In this document: piece by piece, positions 54,588-63,385 of the stretch
How positions within the stretch are numbered: position 1 is the stretch's first letter
How the letters are laid out: each line of letters starts with the position of its first letter
NCBI RefSeq assembly: GCF_020892095.1
Contig: NZ_AP024845.1
Location: 1,302,001 to 1,366,000, forward strand
DNA from: Claveliimonas bilis
Lineage (GTDB): Bacteria; Bacillota; Clostridia; Lachnospirales; Lachnospiraceae
DNA: 64,000 bases
Direction: 5' to 3'
Notes under the pieces: generated by a model
The model's input: the letters and a program-made list of their open reading frames with translations, nothing else
Told to the model about the DNA's origin: nothing
Database searches by the model: none
Translations under genes and position numbers: made by a program

Positions 54588-55451
54588 TTATAAAAAATAT
54601 AAATTTTTTAAAATTTCTTCCAATTCTGCTTTTTCCATAATACCAGTTAGCTGGTAATGCACATCCTGATAATCAAACTCTGCTGAAAATTCCGTTTCAT
54701 CGGTTTCTGAAATCAGATATTTTCTCACCTCAACCGTAAAGCGGTCTGTCTTGTATGGATAGCTATCGACCAGCTGATCTTCAATATCTGAGCCAAAAGA
54801 ACCGTCAGCATAAGATAGACTGATGATATATGAAACAACATTTCCTTTCATATCAAAAAATAAGTTTGCCGTCTGCAACATCTCATCTATTTCTATACCA
54901 ACAAACTGCATCCCTTTTTCATTAGTCAGCAGTCTCACCGGATCAATCCCCAATTCATCTTTTATCTGCTGATATGCCTTTTCTTCTTCGCTTTCTCCGG
55001 AACTCAATATCTCGTCATCATCTGAATTAATTCTCGTCATCTCTCTTCCGCCAACCATCTGCTGCATGACTTCCATTACTCGTTTCGGTCCGCCTACACT
55101 TGTGATTCCAAGTCCCAGCACAAATACCATCACAGCAGCAAGGGACGCAATACGCCTCCAGCCCATACGGCGTTTTCGTACTGTCCGGCGGATCTCATCT
55201 TCTTCCCGCTCTTTCTGAAGCATTCTTCCCAGGCGGAGAGCCTCCCGGTCTTTCTCCGACAATTTGCTGAGAGCTTTCTGTGTCTCGTATTCTTCTATCT
55301 GGGCATACAGCCTGTCCTTCACACTGTCATCAGGGGACAGATCAGCAAGCTCCGGATGCTCTTCCAGCTCTTTTTCTATTTCTTCTGCCTCCCTCTGAAG
55401 CTGTTCATTCAAAAACTGACTGAATTGTTCGTTGTCGAATTGTTCTTTCAT
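54588..55451 (-). CDS. DUF4367 anti-sigma-like membrane protein
   Basis: 287 residues. A cytoplasmic part rich in Glu and Arg (about 1-95), one membrane helix (IASLAAVMVFVLGLGITSVG) and an outer DUF4367-like domain (MQFVGIEIDEMLQTANLFFD, then MKGNVVSYIISL and YQLTGIMEKAELEEILKNL). This layout is common in proteins encoded after ECF sigma factors. The likely partner sigma gene lies 1.2 kb upstream in the same direction, beyond murG. Confidence 0.75.
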   Translation of the reverse strand: MKEQFDNEQFSQFLNEQLQREAEEIEKELEEHPELADLSPDDSVKDRLYAQIEEYETQKALSKLSEKDREALRLGRMLQKEREEDEIRRTVRKRRMGWRRIASLAAVMVFVLGLGITSVGGPKRVMEVMQQMVGGREMTRINSDDDEILSSGESEEEKAYQQIKDELGIDPVRLLTNEKGMQFVGIEIDEMLQTANLFFDMKGNVVSYIISLSYADGSFGSDIEDQLVDSYPYKTDRFTVEVRKYLISETDETEFSAEFDYQDVHYQLTGIMEKAELEEILKNLYFL

Positions 55452-55503
55452 GACATACCTCTCTCGATTTTCGATTTATAGCATTTTCATTTATGACTTT
55501 TTC

Positions 55504-55532
55504 TTGACCCTTTCCCTTGTTACGTATACAAT
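55504..55532 (+). promoter_or_regulatory. Promoter of murG
   Basis: TTGACC (55504-55509), 17 bases, TACAAT (55527-55532), 31 bp before the start codon. Confidence 0.78.
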
Positions 55533-55563
55533 TGTCTTAGAATGTTTAAATCGGAGGAACAAT

Positions 55564-56631
55564 ATGAAACGTATCATTTTAACCGGCGGCGGTACCGCCG
55601 GCCATGTTACCCCTAATATCGCTTTATTGCCGCGGCTAAAAGAATTGCAGTATGATATTCACTATATTGGTTCTTACAATGGCATTGAAAAAGAATTGAT
55701 CGAGCAGTTCGGCATCCCTTATCATGGAATTTCTTCCGGGAAGCTCCGCCGCTATTTCAGCCTTCAGAATTTCACAGATCCTTTTCGCGTATTGAAAGGG
55801 TTTGGGGAAGCAAAAAGGTTGATCAAACTATTAAATCCTGATGTTATTTTTTCTAAAGGCGGTTTTGTATCCGTTCCTGTTGTCATGGCCGGAAAAAAAT
55901 GTAAAGTACCTACTATTATACATGAATCCGATATGACTCCCGGTCTTGCAAATAAATTGTCGATTCCATCTGCCACAAAAGTCTGCTGCAATTTCCCGGA
56001 GACAGTAAAACTTCTCCCCGCAGACAAAGCGGTTCTGACCGGCTCTCCCATCCGTCAGGAATTGCTGGAAGGCGATAAAGAAAAAGCCAGATCATTTACG
56101 GGATTATCTCCCGACAAACCGGTTATTCTTATTATTGGCGGAAGCCTGGGAGCCGCTGCGATCAATGATGCCGTGCGCAGTAATCTTCCTGAAATCCTGA
56201 AAGAGTTCCAGATCATTCATCTGTGCGGACGCGGCAAGCTTGACCCTACTTTAAACAATATAAGCGGCTATGTCCAGTACGAATACATCAAAGATGAGCT
56301 GAAAGATCTGTTCGCACTTACGGATATTGTAATATCAAGAGCCGGTGCAAATGCTATCTGTGAGCTGCTTGCCCTTCATAAGCCCAATCTTTTGATACCT
56401 TTATCTGCCAATGCAAGCCGCGGCGACCAGATCCTGAATGCCCGTTCCTTTGAACGCCAGGGCTTCAGCCTTGTTCTGGAAGAAGAAAATATTACCAGTG
56501 AAACTTTGCTTTCATCTATCCATGAATTGTATGCAAATCGCCGGCAATATGTAGATGCTATGGCGAAATCTCACCAACAAAATTCTATTGACACTATTAT
56601 TGATTTAATTGAATCTGCTGTCAATGAATAA
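55564..56631 (+). CDS. murG: Lipid II synthase GlcNAc transferase MurG
   Basis: 355 residues from ATG 55564 with GGAGG upstream. Donor-site loop TGGGTAGHVTPNIALLPRLK, acceptor region PDVIFSKGGFVSVPVVMAGK, then the C-terminal domain with ILIIGGSLGAAAINDAV and DIVISRAGANAICELLALHK. Adds GlcNAc to lipid I on the inner face of the membrane. It stands apart from any other cell-wall cluster, flanked by its own promoter and a terminator. Confidence 0.95.
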   Translation: MKRIILTGGGTAGHVTPNIALLPRLKELQYDIHYIGSYNGIEKELIEQFGIPYHGISSGKLRRYFSLQNFTDPFRVLKGFGEAKRLIKLLNPDVIFSKGGFVSVPVVMAGKKCKVPTIIHESDMTPGLANKLSIPSATKVCCNFPETVKLLPADKAVLTGSPIRQELLEGDKEKARSFTGLSPDKPVILIIGGSLGAAAINDAVRSNLPEILKEFQIIHLCGRGKLDPTLNNISGYVQYEYIKDELKDLFALTDIVISRAGANAICELLALHKPNLLIPLSANASRGDQILNARSFERQGFSLVLEEENITSETLLSSIHELYANRRQYVDAMAKSHQQNSIDTIIDLIESAVNE

Positions 56632-56645
56632 TATTGCTGTAAAAA

Positions 56646-56668
56646 ACAGGTGTCGTATCGGCACCTGT
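56646..56668. terminator. Bidirectional terminator between murG and the sigma gene
   Basis: ACAGGTG (56646-56652) pairs with CACCTGT (56662-56668), with A and T runs on either side. Ends both convergent genes. Confidence 0.85.
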
Positions 56669-56670
56669 TT

Positions 56671-57225
56671 TTATGCTTCATGGATGTGGTCATATTCTTC
56701 TCTGCAATACTCCTTTATCCAATTTCTTGCTCTATACAACATACTATGTAAAGTATCCAGATTAACACCCATACACTCCGCTACTTCTTTCTGCGGTCTT
56801 TCCATACAGTAAACCAGCGTAACCGCATCATACCATCGGCGGTTCTTTTCATACAGTGCATCTAAAATCGTTATCGTAGATGTAAACACTTCTCTCTTCC
56901 AGAGTTTTCTAAAGAATATCGTTTCAGTGCTCTCACTGCAATCCATTTTATCTTCACCAAATTCTTCAAAATCTACAAGCTGTTCCCTACTGCGATCTCT
57001 TCTGTAATTCAAAGCTATATTTCTGGTTGTTGTCAACAACCATTGTCTGGTATTATCGATCGACGCATGTTCCATGTAGATATAGTATCTAAGAAATGCC
57101 TCCTGTGTAATATCTTCTGCAGTATGCCATTCCTTTGTGTACATCATTGCTGTCTGAAAGATTTTGGCCTTATGCTGTTCATATATGGCATCGAATCCGG
57201 ATCCTCCTATGAATTCTATTTCCAC
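56671..57225 (-). CDS. ECF-type RNA polymerase sigma factor
   Basis: 184 residues from GTG 57225. Region 2 (FQTAMMYTKEWHTAEDITQE, AFLRYYIYME, WLLTTTRNIALNYRRDRS) and region 4 helix-turn-helix (ERPQKEVAECMGVNLDTLHS, MLYRARNWIKEY). No other sigma regions. Probably controlled by the DUF4367 membrane protein at 54.6 kb, although murG separates them. Confidence 0.92.
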   Translation of the reverse strand: MEIEFIGGSGFDAIYEQHKAKIFQTAMMYTKEWHTAEDITQEAFLRYYIYMEHASIDNTRQWLLTTTRNIALNYRRDRSREQLVDFEEFGEDKMDCSESTETIFFRKLWKREVFTSTITILDALYEKNRRWYDAVTLVYCMERPQKEVAECMGVNLDTLHSMLYRARNWIKEYCREEYDHIHEA

Positions 57226-57262
57226 ATCAATATTCCTTTTATCCCTTGTATTCCTTTTTCTA

Positions 57263-57676
57263 TTAGGCCTCTCTCAATTTGGCGAGAATGTCGTCCCGTT
57301 CCTCGTCTGTAAGCTCTCCCATTTTCCATCCAAGCCCAACCTGGTCTCCCTTATAACGCGGAATTAAATGCATATGGAAGTGAAATACCGTCTGGCCGGC
57401 AGTCTCGCCATTATTCTGCACGACGTTATATCCGTCACAGCCCAGCACTTCTGTCAATTTTGTAATCATTTTTTTTGCAACCGGCAATGCTTTTGCCGCC
57501 AGTTCGTCGGGAAGCATATACAGATTCTCGTAATGTTCCTTAGGTAAAAGGAGTGCATGTCCCTTGGATGCAGGTCCCAGATCCAGAATAATGCGAAAAT
57601 CATCATCCTCATAAAGAGTAGCCGACGGAATTTCTCCATTTGCTATCTTGCAAAAAATACAGTTTTCATCTCTCAT
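57263..57676 (-). CDS. HIT family nucleotide hydrolase
   Basis: 137 residues. NCIFCKIANGEIPSATLYED at the start and the histidine triad in QTVFHFHMHLIPRYKGD. Family members hydrolyse nucleotide adducts such as AMP-lysine or ADP derivatives. Cys-x2-Cys suggests a zinc site. Single gene. Confidence 0.93.
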   Translation of the reverse strand: MRDENCIFCKIANGEIPSATLYEDDDFRIILDLGPASKGHALLLPKEHYENLYMLPDELAAKALPVAKKMITKLTEVLGCDGYNVVQNNGETAGQTVFHFHMHLIPRYKGDQVGLGWKMGELTDEERDDILAKLREA

Positions 57677-57762
57677 ATCATCATCCTTCTTTCCTTAAAA
57701 TAGTAATTGAATATTTGAACCGCCAGTGCTAAACTTGAAGTCCAGAAAGGCGGTAGTATCCT

Positions 57763-58488
57763 ATGTTTACAAGTACTGATTACGACAAATTAGAACAATT
57801 AATGTCAGAAAAGCCCGAAAATCGAACTTTGATCCAGAAACTTTTGTCATCTCAGGAGGAAACGATATCAGCAATCAGCCATGAAATCAGAAATCCCCTC
57901 ACTTTAGTCTACAGTACGCTTCAGTTTCTGGAATCACGCCATCCCGAAATCATCTCTGACCGTTACTGGCGTTCTATGCGCGAAGATATTGAATATATGA
58001 AACAGCTTCTTGAAGAGCTTTCTTCTTTGAATCACAGTACATCCTTAAGCCGTTCCGTGTTTTCTTTCCGCGAATTTATGGAGCATATCGTACTTTCCTT
58101 TGCCTCTTCCTGCATGGATGGTCCGATTGAATTTACCTCTTTTTTGTCTCCTTCCCTTCCAACTGTCTGTGCAGACCGCACAAAACTTAAGGAAGTATTT
58201 CTCAATATTCTGCGCAACGCTGCAGAATCTATTGACGGATCCGGCTCTATCCGGCTTGAAGCATTTGTACAGAACCACAATATTACTGTACAGATTGAGG
58301 ATTCCGGCTGTGGTATCTCCGAAGAACAGCAGAACCAGATCTTTCAGCCCTTTGTGACCTATAAATCCAATGGAACCGGACTGGGACTTGCCATTGTCCG
58401 CCGGGTCATCGATGCCCATGAAGGTCAGATAACTGTAACATCAACGGTAGGAAAAGGAACCGTATTCACGATCCTTCTTCCAATATAA
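57763..58488 (+). CDS. Soluble orphan histidine kinase
   Basis: 241 residues with no membrane helix and no PAS or receiver domain. Phospho-acceptor in AISHEIRNPLTLVYSTLQFL, N box EVFLNILRNAAESI, G1 EDSGCGISEE and G2 SNGTGLGLAIVRRVI. Similar in size to sporulation-type kinases that feed a phosphorelay. No regulator is encoded nearby. Its end overlaps the rhomboid gene by 48 bp in a convergent arrangement. Confidence 0.9.
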   Translation: MFTSTDYDKLEQLMSEKPENRTLIQKLLSSQEETISAISHEIRNPLTLVYSTLQFLESRHPEIISDRYWRSMREDIEYMKQLLEELSSLNHSTSLSRSVFSFREFMEHIVLSFASSCMDGPIEFTSFLSPSLPTVCADRTKLKEVFLNILRNAAESIDGSGSIRLEAFVQNHNITVQIEDSGCGISEEQQNQIFQPFVTYKSNGTGLGLAIVRRVIDAHEGQITVTSTVGKGTVFTILLPI

Positions 58489-59046
58489 ACATATTGCCAG
58501 GATGAATCCGCAGACCAGCCCGCCAATGTGAGCGTAATTATCTACTCCTGTGCTTGTAAACCCATAGTACAATGTAAAGACTGCCATCCACGCCAATCCC
58601 CTGCCGGATATCCTGCCAATCCTGCCGTGATTTCTGACCGCTATATAAAGAAGCGCTCCGATAATGCCAAAGATTGCCCCTGAAGCGCCGGCACTTACCG
58701 CATACTCTCCTGTTCTGATATCCATAATCATAGACAGCAGATTTCCGGCAATACCTGAACAGAGGTATATAATAACATATTTTATTTTTCCAACTGTCAA
58801 TTCCAGCTGCCACCCCAGCAAACCAAGGCTTAGCATATTGTTCATAAGATGAGAAAAATCAAAGTGCAAAAAGATGCTGCTGATCATTCGATAATACTCA
58901 CCTTGCTCCACCAAAGGAGTAAGCATAGCTCCATGTTCTATCATGAAAATCGGATCTTCTGTTCTTCCCTGAAATACCAGAAAGAAAAATACTGCCACGT
59001 TTACTGCCAATAATCCAATTGTAAATACTGCCTTTTTCTGGTACAT
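58441..59046 (-). CDS. Rhomboid family intramembrane serine protease
   Basis: 201 residues from ATG 59046 with AAAGGAG upstream. Six membrane helices. Catalytic Ser in VSAGASGAIFGIIGALLYIA, catalytic His in NYAHIGGLVCGFILAICLYW, and the HFDFSHLMNNMLSLGLLGW loop of helix 2. Cleaves membrane proteins inside the bilayer; substrate unknown. Confidence 0.93.
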   Translation of the reverse strand: MYQKKAVFTIGLLAVNVAVFFFLVFQGRTEDPIFMIEHGAMLTPLVEQGEYYRMISSIFLHFDFSHLMNNMLSLGLLGWQLELTVGKIKYVIIYLCSGIAGNLLSMIMDIRTGEYAVSAGASGAIFGIIGALLYIAVRNHGRIGRISGRGLAWMAVFTLYYGFTSTGVDNYAHIGGLVCGFILAICLYWKKDREYGSFSYR

Positions 59047-59197
59047 TTTTTCTCCTTTTATGAAGTCTGCCCAAATGTACACTTCTTGGGGCAAAGATAT
59101 AGTGTCTGACGATATTATATCATAAATCGAAACGGAGTGTGTATTTTTCTTCTTCCGTCAACAGATTGAAACATTTCCTGCAAATTACTACATTTTG

Positions 59198-59977
59198 TTA
59201 TAATTCTTCTTCATCAATATAAATTCCGTCCCACGCTTTCCATGCCGGTTTTTTATGGCGTTTCAGAAAGTTTTTTACCGGGTTCCACATATTATCCGTC
59301 TCTCGCAGTATACTGCTTCCCATTTCCTGACTTGTAATCCAGTCATGTTCTTTTGTGTCATATGAATATTCCGCAGGTTCTTGTTCTGTATGCTGAAGTA
59401 TTACTGTCTTTTTTTCTTCTTCATCTTCTTCCAGTTTTTTCAAAATTTTCCTCAGACTATAATTTTCACGCATAGTTTCCTTATGCAGCAAAAAAGCGCA
59501 TTTCACGCTATTGTCATCCTGATAATCTGTCCACTGCACAAAATGTTCTGTTAGTTTATGAAAAGCCTTCCATACATCCCATCCTCCCAGCGGATAGTAG
59601 CAGAAAGCATATTCCCCATTTTCATAAAAAATAAATTCCGGATCCAAAACAATCCTATCCGCATCCAAAAGATATCTTGATGCTTCTCTTAGCAGTGCCA
59701 AGACTTTTTTTGTAAATTTTTTCATTTCTCTTATAGTGATTTTTCTTTCTTCATAGATCGATTTTATGCTTCTTTTTCCAGTAATATCATATTCATACAA
59801 ACTGGTTCCATCTTGTCCCCTCCCCCTTACATCCAAAAACCCTTTTATATGATTTTCTTCCAGCATTTTCATTTGATAATCTTCTATGTAGGCAGTTTCT
59901 CCTTCAAATATCAGCATAGTCTGCTCAAGTCCTCTTCTATACTCTGCCCTTTCTATTCCATATTCCTTTTCTAACAT
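59198..59977 (-). CDS. DUF6382-like protein of the Tad locus
   Basis: 259 residues from ATG 59977 with GGGAG upstream. A protein-kinase-like N-terminal half resembling DUF6382 (FLDVRGRGQDGTSLYEYDI, IVLDPEFIFYENGEYAFCYY), then an acidic Lys/Glu tail. In related loci this domain is often joined to an FHA domain; none is present here. Cytoplasmic. Last gene of the visible Tad operon. Confidence 0.6.
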   Translation of the reverse strand: MLEKEYGIERAEYRRGLEQTMLIFEGETAYIEDYQMKMLEENHIKGFLDVRGRGQDGTSLYEYDITGKRSIKSIYEERKITIREMKKFTKKVLALLREASRYLLDADRIVLDPEFIFYENGEYAFCYYPLGGWDVWKAFHKLTEHFVQWTDYQDDNSVKCAFLLHKETMRENYSLRKILKKLEEDEEEKKTVILQHTEQEPAEYSYDTKEHDWITSQEMGSSILRETDNMWNPVKNFLKRHKKPAWKAWDGIYIDEEEL

Positions 59978-59987
59978 ATCTTCTCCC

Positions 59988-60413
59988 TTATTTCCCGATT
60001 CTTCGAAGATCACGTATATATTTTTCAGGATCCGTCACTTTCATTCTATGCTCTGTCGATACTGTCATTCCCTTTCTTCGGGAATAAGCATGAACTAAGA
60101 TCATGTTTTCTTTCACCTGCACCTCCACAGCTGCATCCGGAAAGAGGATACATTTCCCATGTATCCTCTCCTGAAAAGCCCGGATCAGAATATCAGGACT
60201 GACACCATCTTTTTCTCTCGCCTTCGTACTCCCAACTACTGCAGTTTCATAAGCGCATGAAGAAATAATATTCTTGTCATGAAAATAAAATAATGCCAAA
60301 ATGCTGACTGCTAATATCATCCCTATCACCGGCATCAGATATGCTGCCTCCACAGTCAGGCTTCCCTGATATTTCTTTTTTAATATTGACTTATCCTTTT
60401 TCCTGTCACTCAT
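59988..60413 (-). CDS. TadE-like pseudopilin
   Basis: 141 residues from ATG 60413. A basic leader (KSILKKKYQ) precedes the GSLTVEAAYLMPVIGMILAV type motif, one membrane helix and an outer beta-rich part. The Glu at position 5 of the mature motif is present, as prepilin peptidases require. Overlaps the peptidase gene by 8 bases. Confidence 0.8.
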   Translation of the reverse strand: MSDRKKDKSILKKKYQGSLTVEAAYLMPVIGMILAVSILALFYFHDKNIISSCAYETAVVGSTKAREKDGVSPDILIRAFQERIHGKCILFPDAAVEVQVKENMILVHAYSRRKGMTVSTEHRMKVTDPEKYIRDLRRIGK

Positions 60414-60867
60414 AAATACATTCACTGACCATAAATATAATAAAACCAAAAGTTACAAACGGCGTCATTGGAAGAGCTGCATGTCTGGACCATCTTTTCT
60501 TTACAAGGCACACTGCGGCCGCCCCTGCCATCAGCCCCCATGCCACGATCAGCACTTCAAGAACAGCCCAGATTCCCAGATAGACACCAAGCGCTGCCAA
60601 AAGCCAACCGTCTCCATATCCCACCGCCTGATCTGTCACATAGGCAATTCCCAGCAAGATGCCTCCGACTGCCGCTCCTGCCGCACAAATATACCAGGGA
60701 TTTTCCGATACGGTCAGTCCATATCCTATTGCCAGTATACTTCCCAACATCAGGACAAATCCGGAAATTTTCCTGAATAATATATCATACACAGAAATTC
60801 CTGTCAGAACCCCTAAACATATCAGGTTTTCCACATTAAGTTCCTGAATGATTTTTGTTATCCGCAT
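60406..60867 (-). CDS. Prepilin peptidase, A24 (TadV/CpaA) type
   Basis: 153 residues from ATG 60867, AAAGGAG upstream. Short form with the peptidase helices only; catalytic aspartates in GISVYDILFRKI and the GxGD-type VGYGDGWLLAALG. Probably processes the Flp1 and TadE-like pilins in this operon. Confidence 0.85.
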   Translation of the reverse strand: MRITKIIQELNVENLICLGVLTGISVYDILFRKISGFVLMLGSILAIGYGLTVSENPWYICAAGAAVGGILLGIAYVTDQAVGYGDGWLLAALGVYLGIWAVLEVLIVAWGLMAGAAAVCLVKKRWSRHAALPMTPFVTFGFIIFMVSECIYE

Positions 60868-61679
60868 TTTGAACAAGCTCCTTTCCCCGCCGCCTCTGAC
60901 AGCGGTACTGCATAAATTGTTCTTTTCAGACCGCTGCAGCTTAAAGATGAATGATAGCGATTTCCATAATCTGTAATATACACTTCTTCCCCCGGCTGGC
61001 GGCCTGTACACCGTTCACAGGGATAATATTTCCCCTGGCTTTTATTTCTAAGAGCATCTACCTCATTGGACGGTACTGTTTTGATCGACAGCTCCAGATA
61101 GGTACAGTGATAGTCTTTGTGGTAGACCATCCCTGTCTCTGTAATATAAACAACGGTTTCATCCCTATGTAAAAATCCTGTTTTCTCGTATCCTATCCAT
61201 CCTTTTAATCTGCAGGACTCTTCCATCGGTACTGTAATTTGTCCAAAGAATCGCACCGGAAGAAACACTCTGTAATTTACCCGGATCTCCATAAGTCCTG
61301 TCACCGGAGACATGTAGGATTTTTCACAGCGTATTCCCTGACTGCCACCTTCTATAATACTTTGCTCCAGCCGCTCTTCTCCAATTGACTCAATCACCGT
61401 TTTTTCAATCTCTCCCGGAATGAGAACCGGCTTCATATATGCTTCTCTGGCTGCCATCTTCCCCGCCGACTGCATTCCACTTCGTATGCTTGTCCGCACT
61501 GACATTACTTCCATCATATAGCAAAGCGCAATAATTGCCAGAAAAAACATAGGAACAGCCAGCGCTGCCTCTATTGTTATACTTCCGGAAACACAGAAAG
61601 GCGCCCTTTTGTTCAACAAACAATGATGACGATGTGAGATATTTTGATTAAAGAACATGGTTGTATCCGTGAAAGCCAT
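60858..61679 (-). CDS. TadE-like pseudopilin with two C-terminal metal-site domains
   Basis: 273 residues. Basic leader, then GSITIEAALAVPMFFLAIIA as pilin motif and helix, and a beta-rich outer part to about 175. Two copies of a Cys/His unit follow: VVYITETGMVYHKDYHCTYL ending CERC, and VYITDYGNRYHSSLSCSGL ending CSKC. The pattern VYIT, YH, C, then CxxC suggests two zinc sites outside the cell. This fusion is unusual for TadE proteins. Confidence 0.78.
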   Translation of the reverse strand: MAFTDTTMFFNQNISHRHHCLLNKRAPFCVSGSITIEAALAVPMFFLAIIALCYMMEVMSVRTSIRSGMQSAGKMAAREAYMKPVLIPGEIEKTVIESIGEERLEQSIIEGGSQGIRCEKSYMSPVTGLMEIRVNYRVFLPVRFFGQITVPMEESCRLKGWIGYEKTGFLHRDETVVYITETGMVYHKDYHCTYLELSIKTVPSNEVDALRNKSQGKYYPCERCTGRQPGEEVYITDYGNRYHSSLSCSGLKRTIYAVPLSEAAGKGACSKCG

Positions 61680-61796
61680 TTTGCACCTCTCTTTCCATAG
61701 TAAATAATTCCTTCAAAAGGACGCCTTTCCATGTTTCCGGCTTCTCTTTTGTCTGGCTATATAGGTAAATCTCTGAAATTCAGCAATATATAAAAT

Positions 61797-63182
61797 CTAG
61801 TTATATCCGAAATAGGTAGCAAAGCGGTAATTGATCCCTCTGCGAAGTTTGCAAACAGATTCAAACTCTATTTTTGTGATACAGTAATCTGCCCGAAACC
61901 AGGTAAATCCCTTCTCTGTTCTCAATTTCTGCTCCATCAGATTCAGGCTGCGCCGGGCTGTCTGCCCGGTGTTTTGCAGGAAAAGTAAGATTCTTATATA
62001 ATCGGTATAATCCAATCCTTTTTCTGAATCTTGTCCGCTGTTCCATTCTCCCTCTTCTCCCAGCCGGGACAGGGCGGACAACTGAAGCTGCCAGCTTTGC
62101 CGATCTTTCGTTAAAGGTACTTTTCTTCCGTCCAGCAAAGCTCTTATATCCACCACGCTCTCTCCAAAGGCCCAGGCAAACAGAAGCGCCTGCATAACTG
62201 CCTCCGTAATTGCCGGGACAGCCAGCAATGTGCACAAAGTAAGCGCCATCGCTCTTGCTTCCGCTTTCTTTGCACTGTCGCTTTGCAGATAAATATAATT
62301 AGGAACTACTCGGATAGCCAGGAGCCGCTGTACAACATATTCCAGATTTTCTCTGTCGCTGCCTTTTCCGCCAAGTATGTATTCCAATTCATACTCCAGC
62401 GCACTTGCTGATGCCCCGGTATCACTCTCCTTTTTTGAAACTGCCGATTTGAAGTGCTCTAAAAGATATACTCCCAGCGCCAGAGAAGAAGCGCCTGTCC
62501 CATCTGAAACATCCTGGAAGTCTCCATATCCTTCTTCCAGGCTTCTGTGAAATACCATGGAAGAAAGTTCGACACTTTTCGCTGATACTGTTTTTTCCTT
62601 CGGCATAACAAGGTTTAAAAGCGGAGAATTTTTCAGCCCGGAAACTGTATTTAAAGGATTATCTTCTGTCGGCAGCTGCTGTTCATTTTCCTTCAGCAAA
62701 TCTTCCAGTGTCTGATTTTGATTTTCTTCCTCTTTCTGGAACTTCTTTGCCTCTTCGCTCTGGCTTTTCCAACTTTGCGCCTCTCCCAGCAGCCCATCCA
62801 GCTTATCCAAACCGTATTTATGCTTTACCCACTGATTCACCTGTTCAAGAAAAGGTGCTCCTCCTCGGTCCGTGATAATTTCCATTCTTTTTATACTGTG
62901 CTCCATATTTCCCGCACCATAATAGGAAAGCCGATCCATGATCCTATCCTTAGAATAGCTGCCACTTTCATAACTTCCTTCCAGAACAAACAGATCAAAT
63001 TCTTCCAGCATCTCTTTCTGATACTCTGCAAACACCGATTCCACCGCCCGGTTCATATCCGCTCTTCTGTAGTTTTTCGCGCTTTGTATAGAAACGCTTT
63101 CCATCAAAGAACCTGCAAAGGAAATCAGCAAAATAAAAATCAATGCTAAAAAAGCAGTCATTTCTCCCCGCAGGTTCTCCAA
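61797..63182 (-). CDS. Tad-locus membrane protein, DUF5702-like
   Basis: 461 residues if it starts at TTG 63182, 4 bases after the Flp1 stop; ATG 63161 is an alternative. It has the pilin-like motif LRGEMTAFLALIFILLISFA, then a long polar outer region and a hydrophobic C-terminal part near 350-380. DUF5702 proteins occur beside Tad genes in Clostridia and are thought to be minor pilus parts. Longer possible starts upstream would overlap Flp1 entirely. Confidence 0.65.
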   Translation of the reverse strand: MENLRGEMTAFLALIFILLISFAGSLMESVSIQSAKNYRRADMNRAVESVFAEYQKEMLEEFDLFVLEGSYESGSYSKDRIMDRLSYYGAGNMEHSIKRMEIITDRGGAPFLEQVNQWVKHKYGLDKLDGLLGEAQSWKSQSEEAKKFQKEEENQNQTLEDLLKENEQQLPTEDNPLNTVSGLKNSPLLNLVMPKEKTVSAKSVELSSMVFHRSLEEGYGDFQDVSDGTGASSLALGVYLLEHFKSAVSKKESDTGASASALEYELEYILGGKGSDRENLEYVVQRLLAIRVVPNYIYLQSDSAKKAEARAMALTLCTLLAVPAITEAVMQALLFAWAFGESVVDIRALLDGRKVPLTKDRQSWQLQLSALSRLGEEGEWNSGQDSEKGLDYTDYIRILLFLQNTGQTARRSLNLMEQKLRTEKGFTWFRADYCITKIEFESVCKLRRGINYRFATYFGYN

Positions 63183-63186
63183 CGTT

Positions 63187-63363
63187 TCAGATTCCTGCAC
63201 TTTCACTTGTAATTTTCTGAAATATAGTCTGGACCAGGCTGGTAAGCTGGGACTTAAAAATAATGACAAGCCCAATCAGCACAACTAAAATTAAAATCAC
63301 TTCCACTACGCCAATTCCCTTTTTTTCTTTCATCAAATGCATAAAATAATGTAGTCTCCACAT
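63187..63363 (-). CDS. Flp1-type IVb pilin
   Basis: 58 residues from ATG 63363, with AAGGAG upstream. The leader MWRLHYFMHLMKEKKG is followed by the mature start IGVVEVILILVVLIGLVIIF and a short tail ending SESAGI. Matches the Flp1 pilin family of Firmicutes; likely the major pilus subunit, cut after the Gly by the peptidase at 60.4 kb. Confidence 0.88.
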   Translation of the reverse strand: MWRLHYFMHLMKEKKGIGVVEVILILVVLIGLVIIFKSQLTSLVQTIFQKITSESAGI

Positions 63364-63385
63364 ATGTTCTCCTTCCTTATAAACT

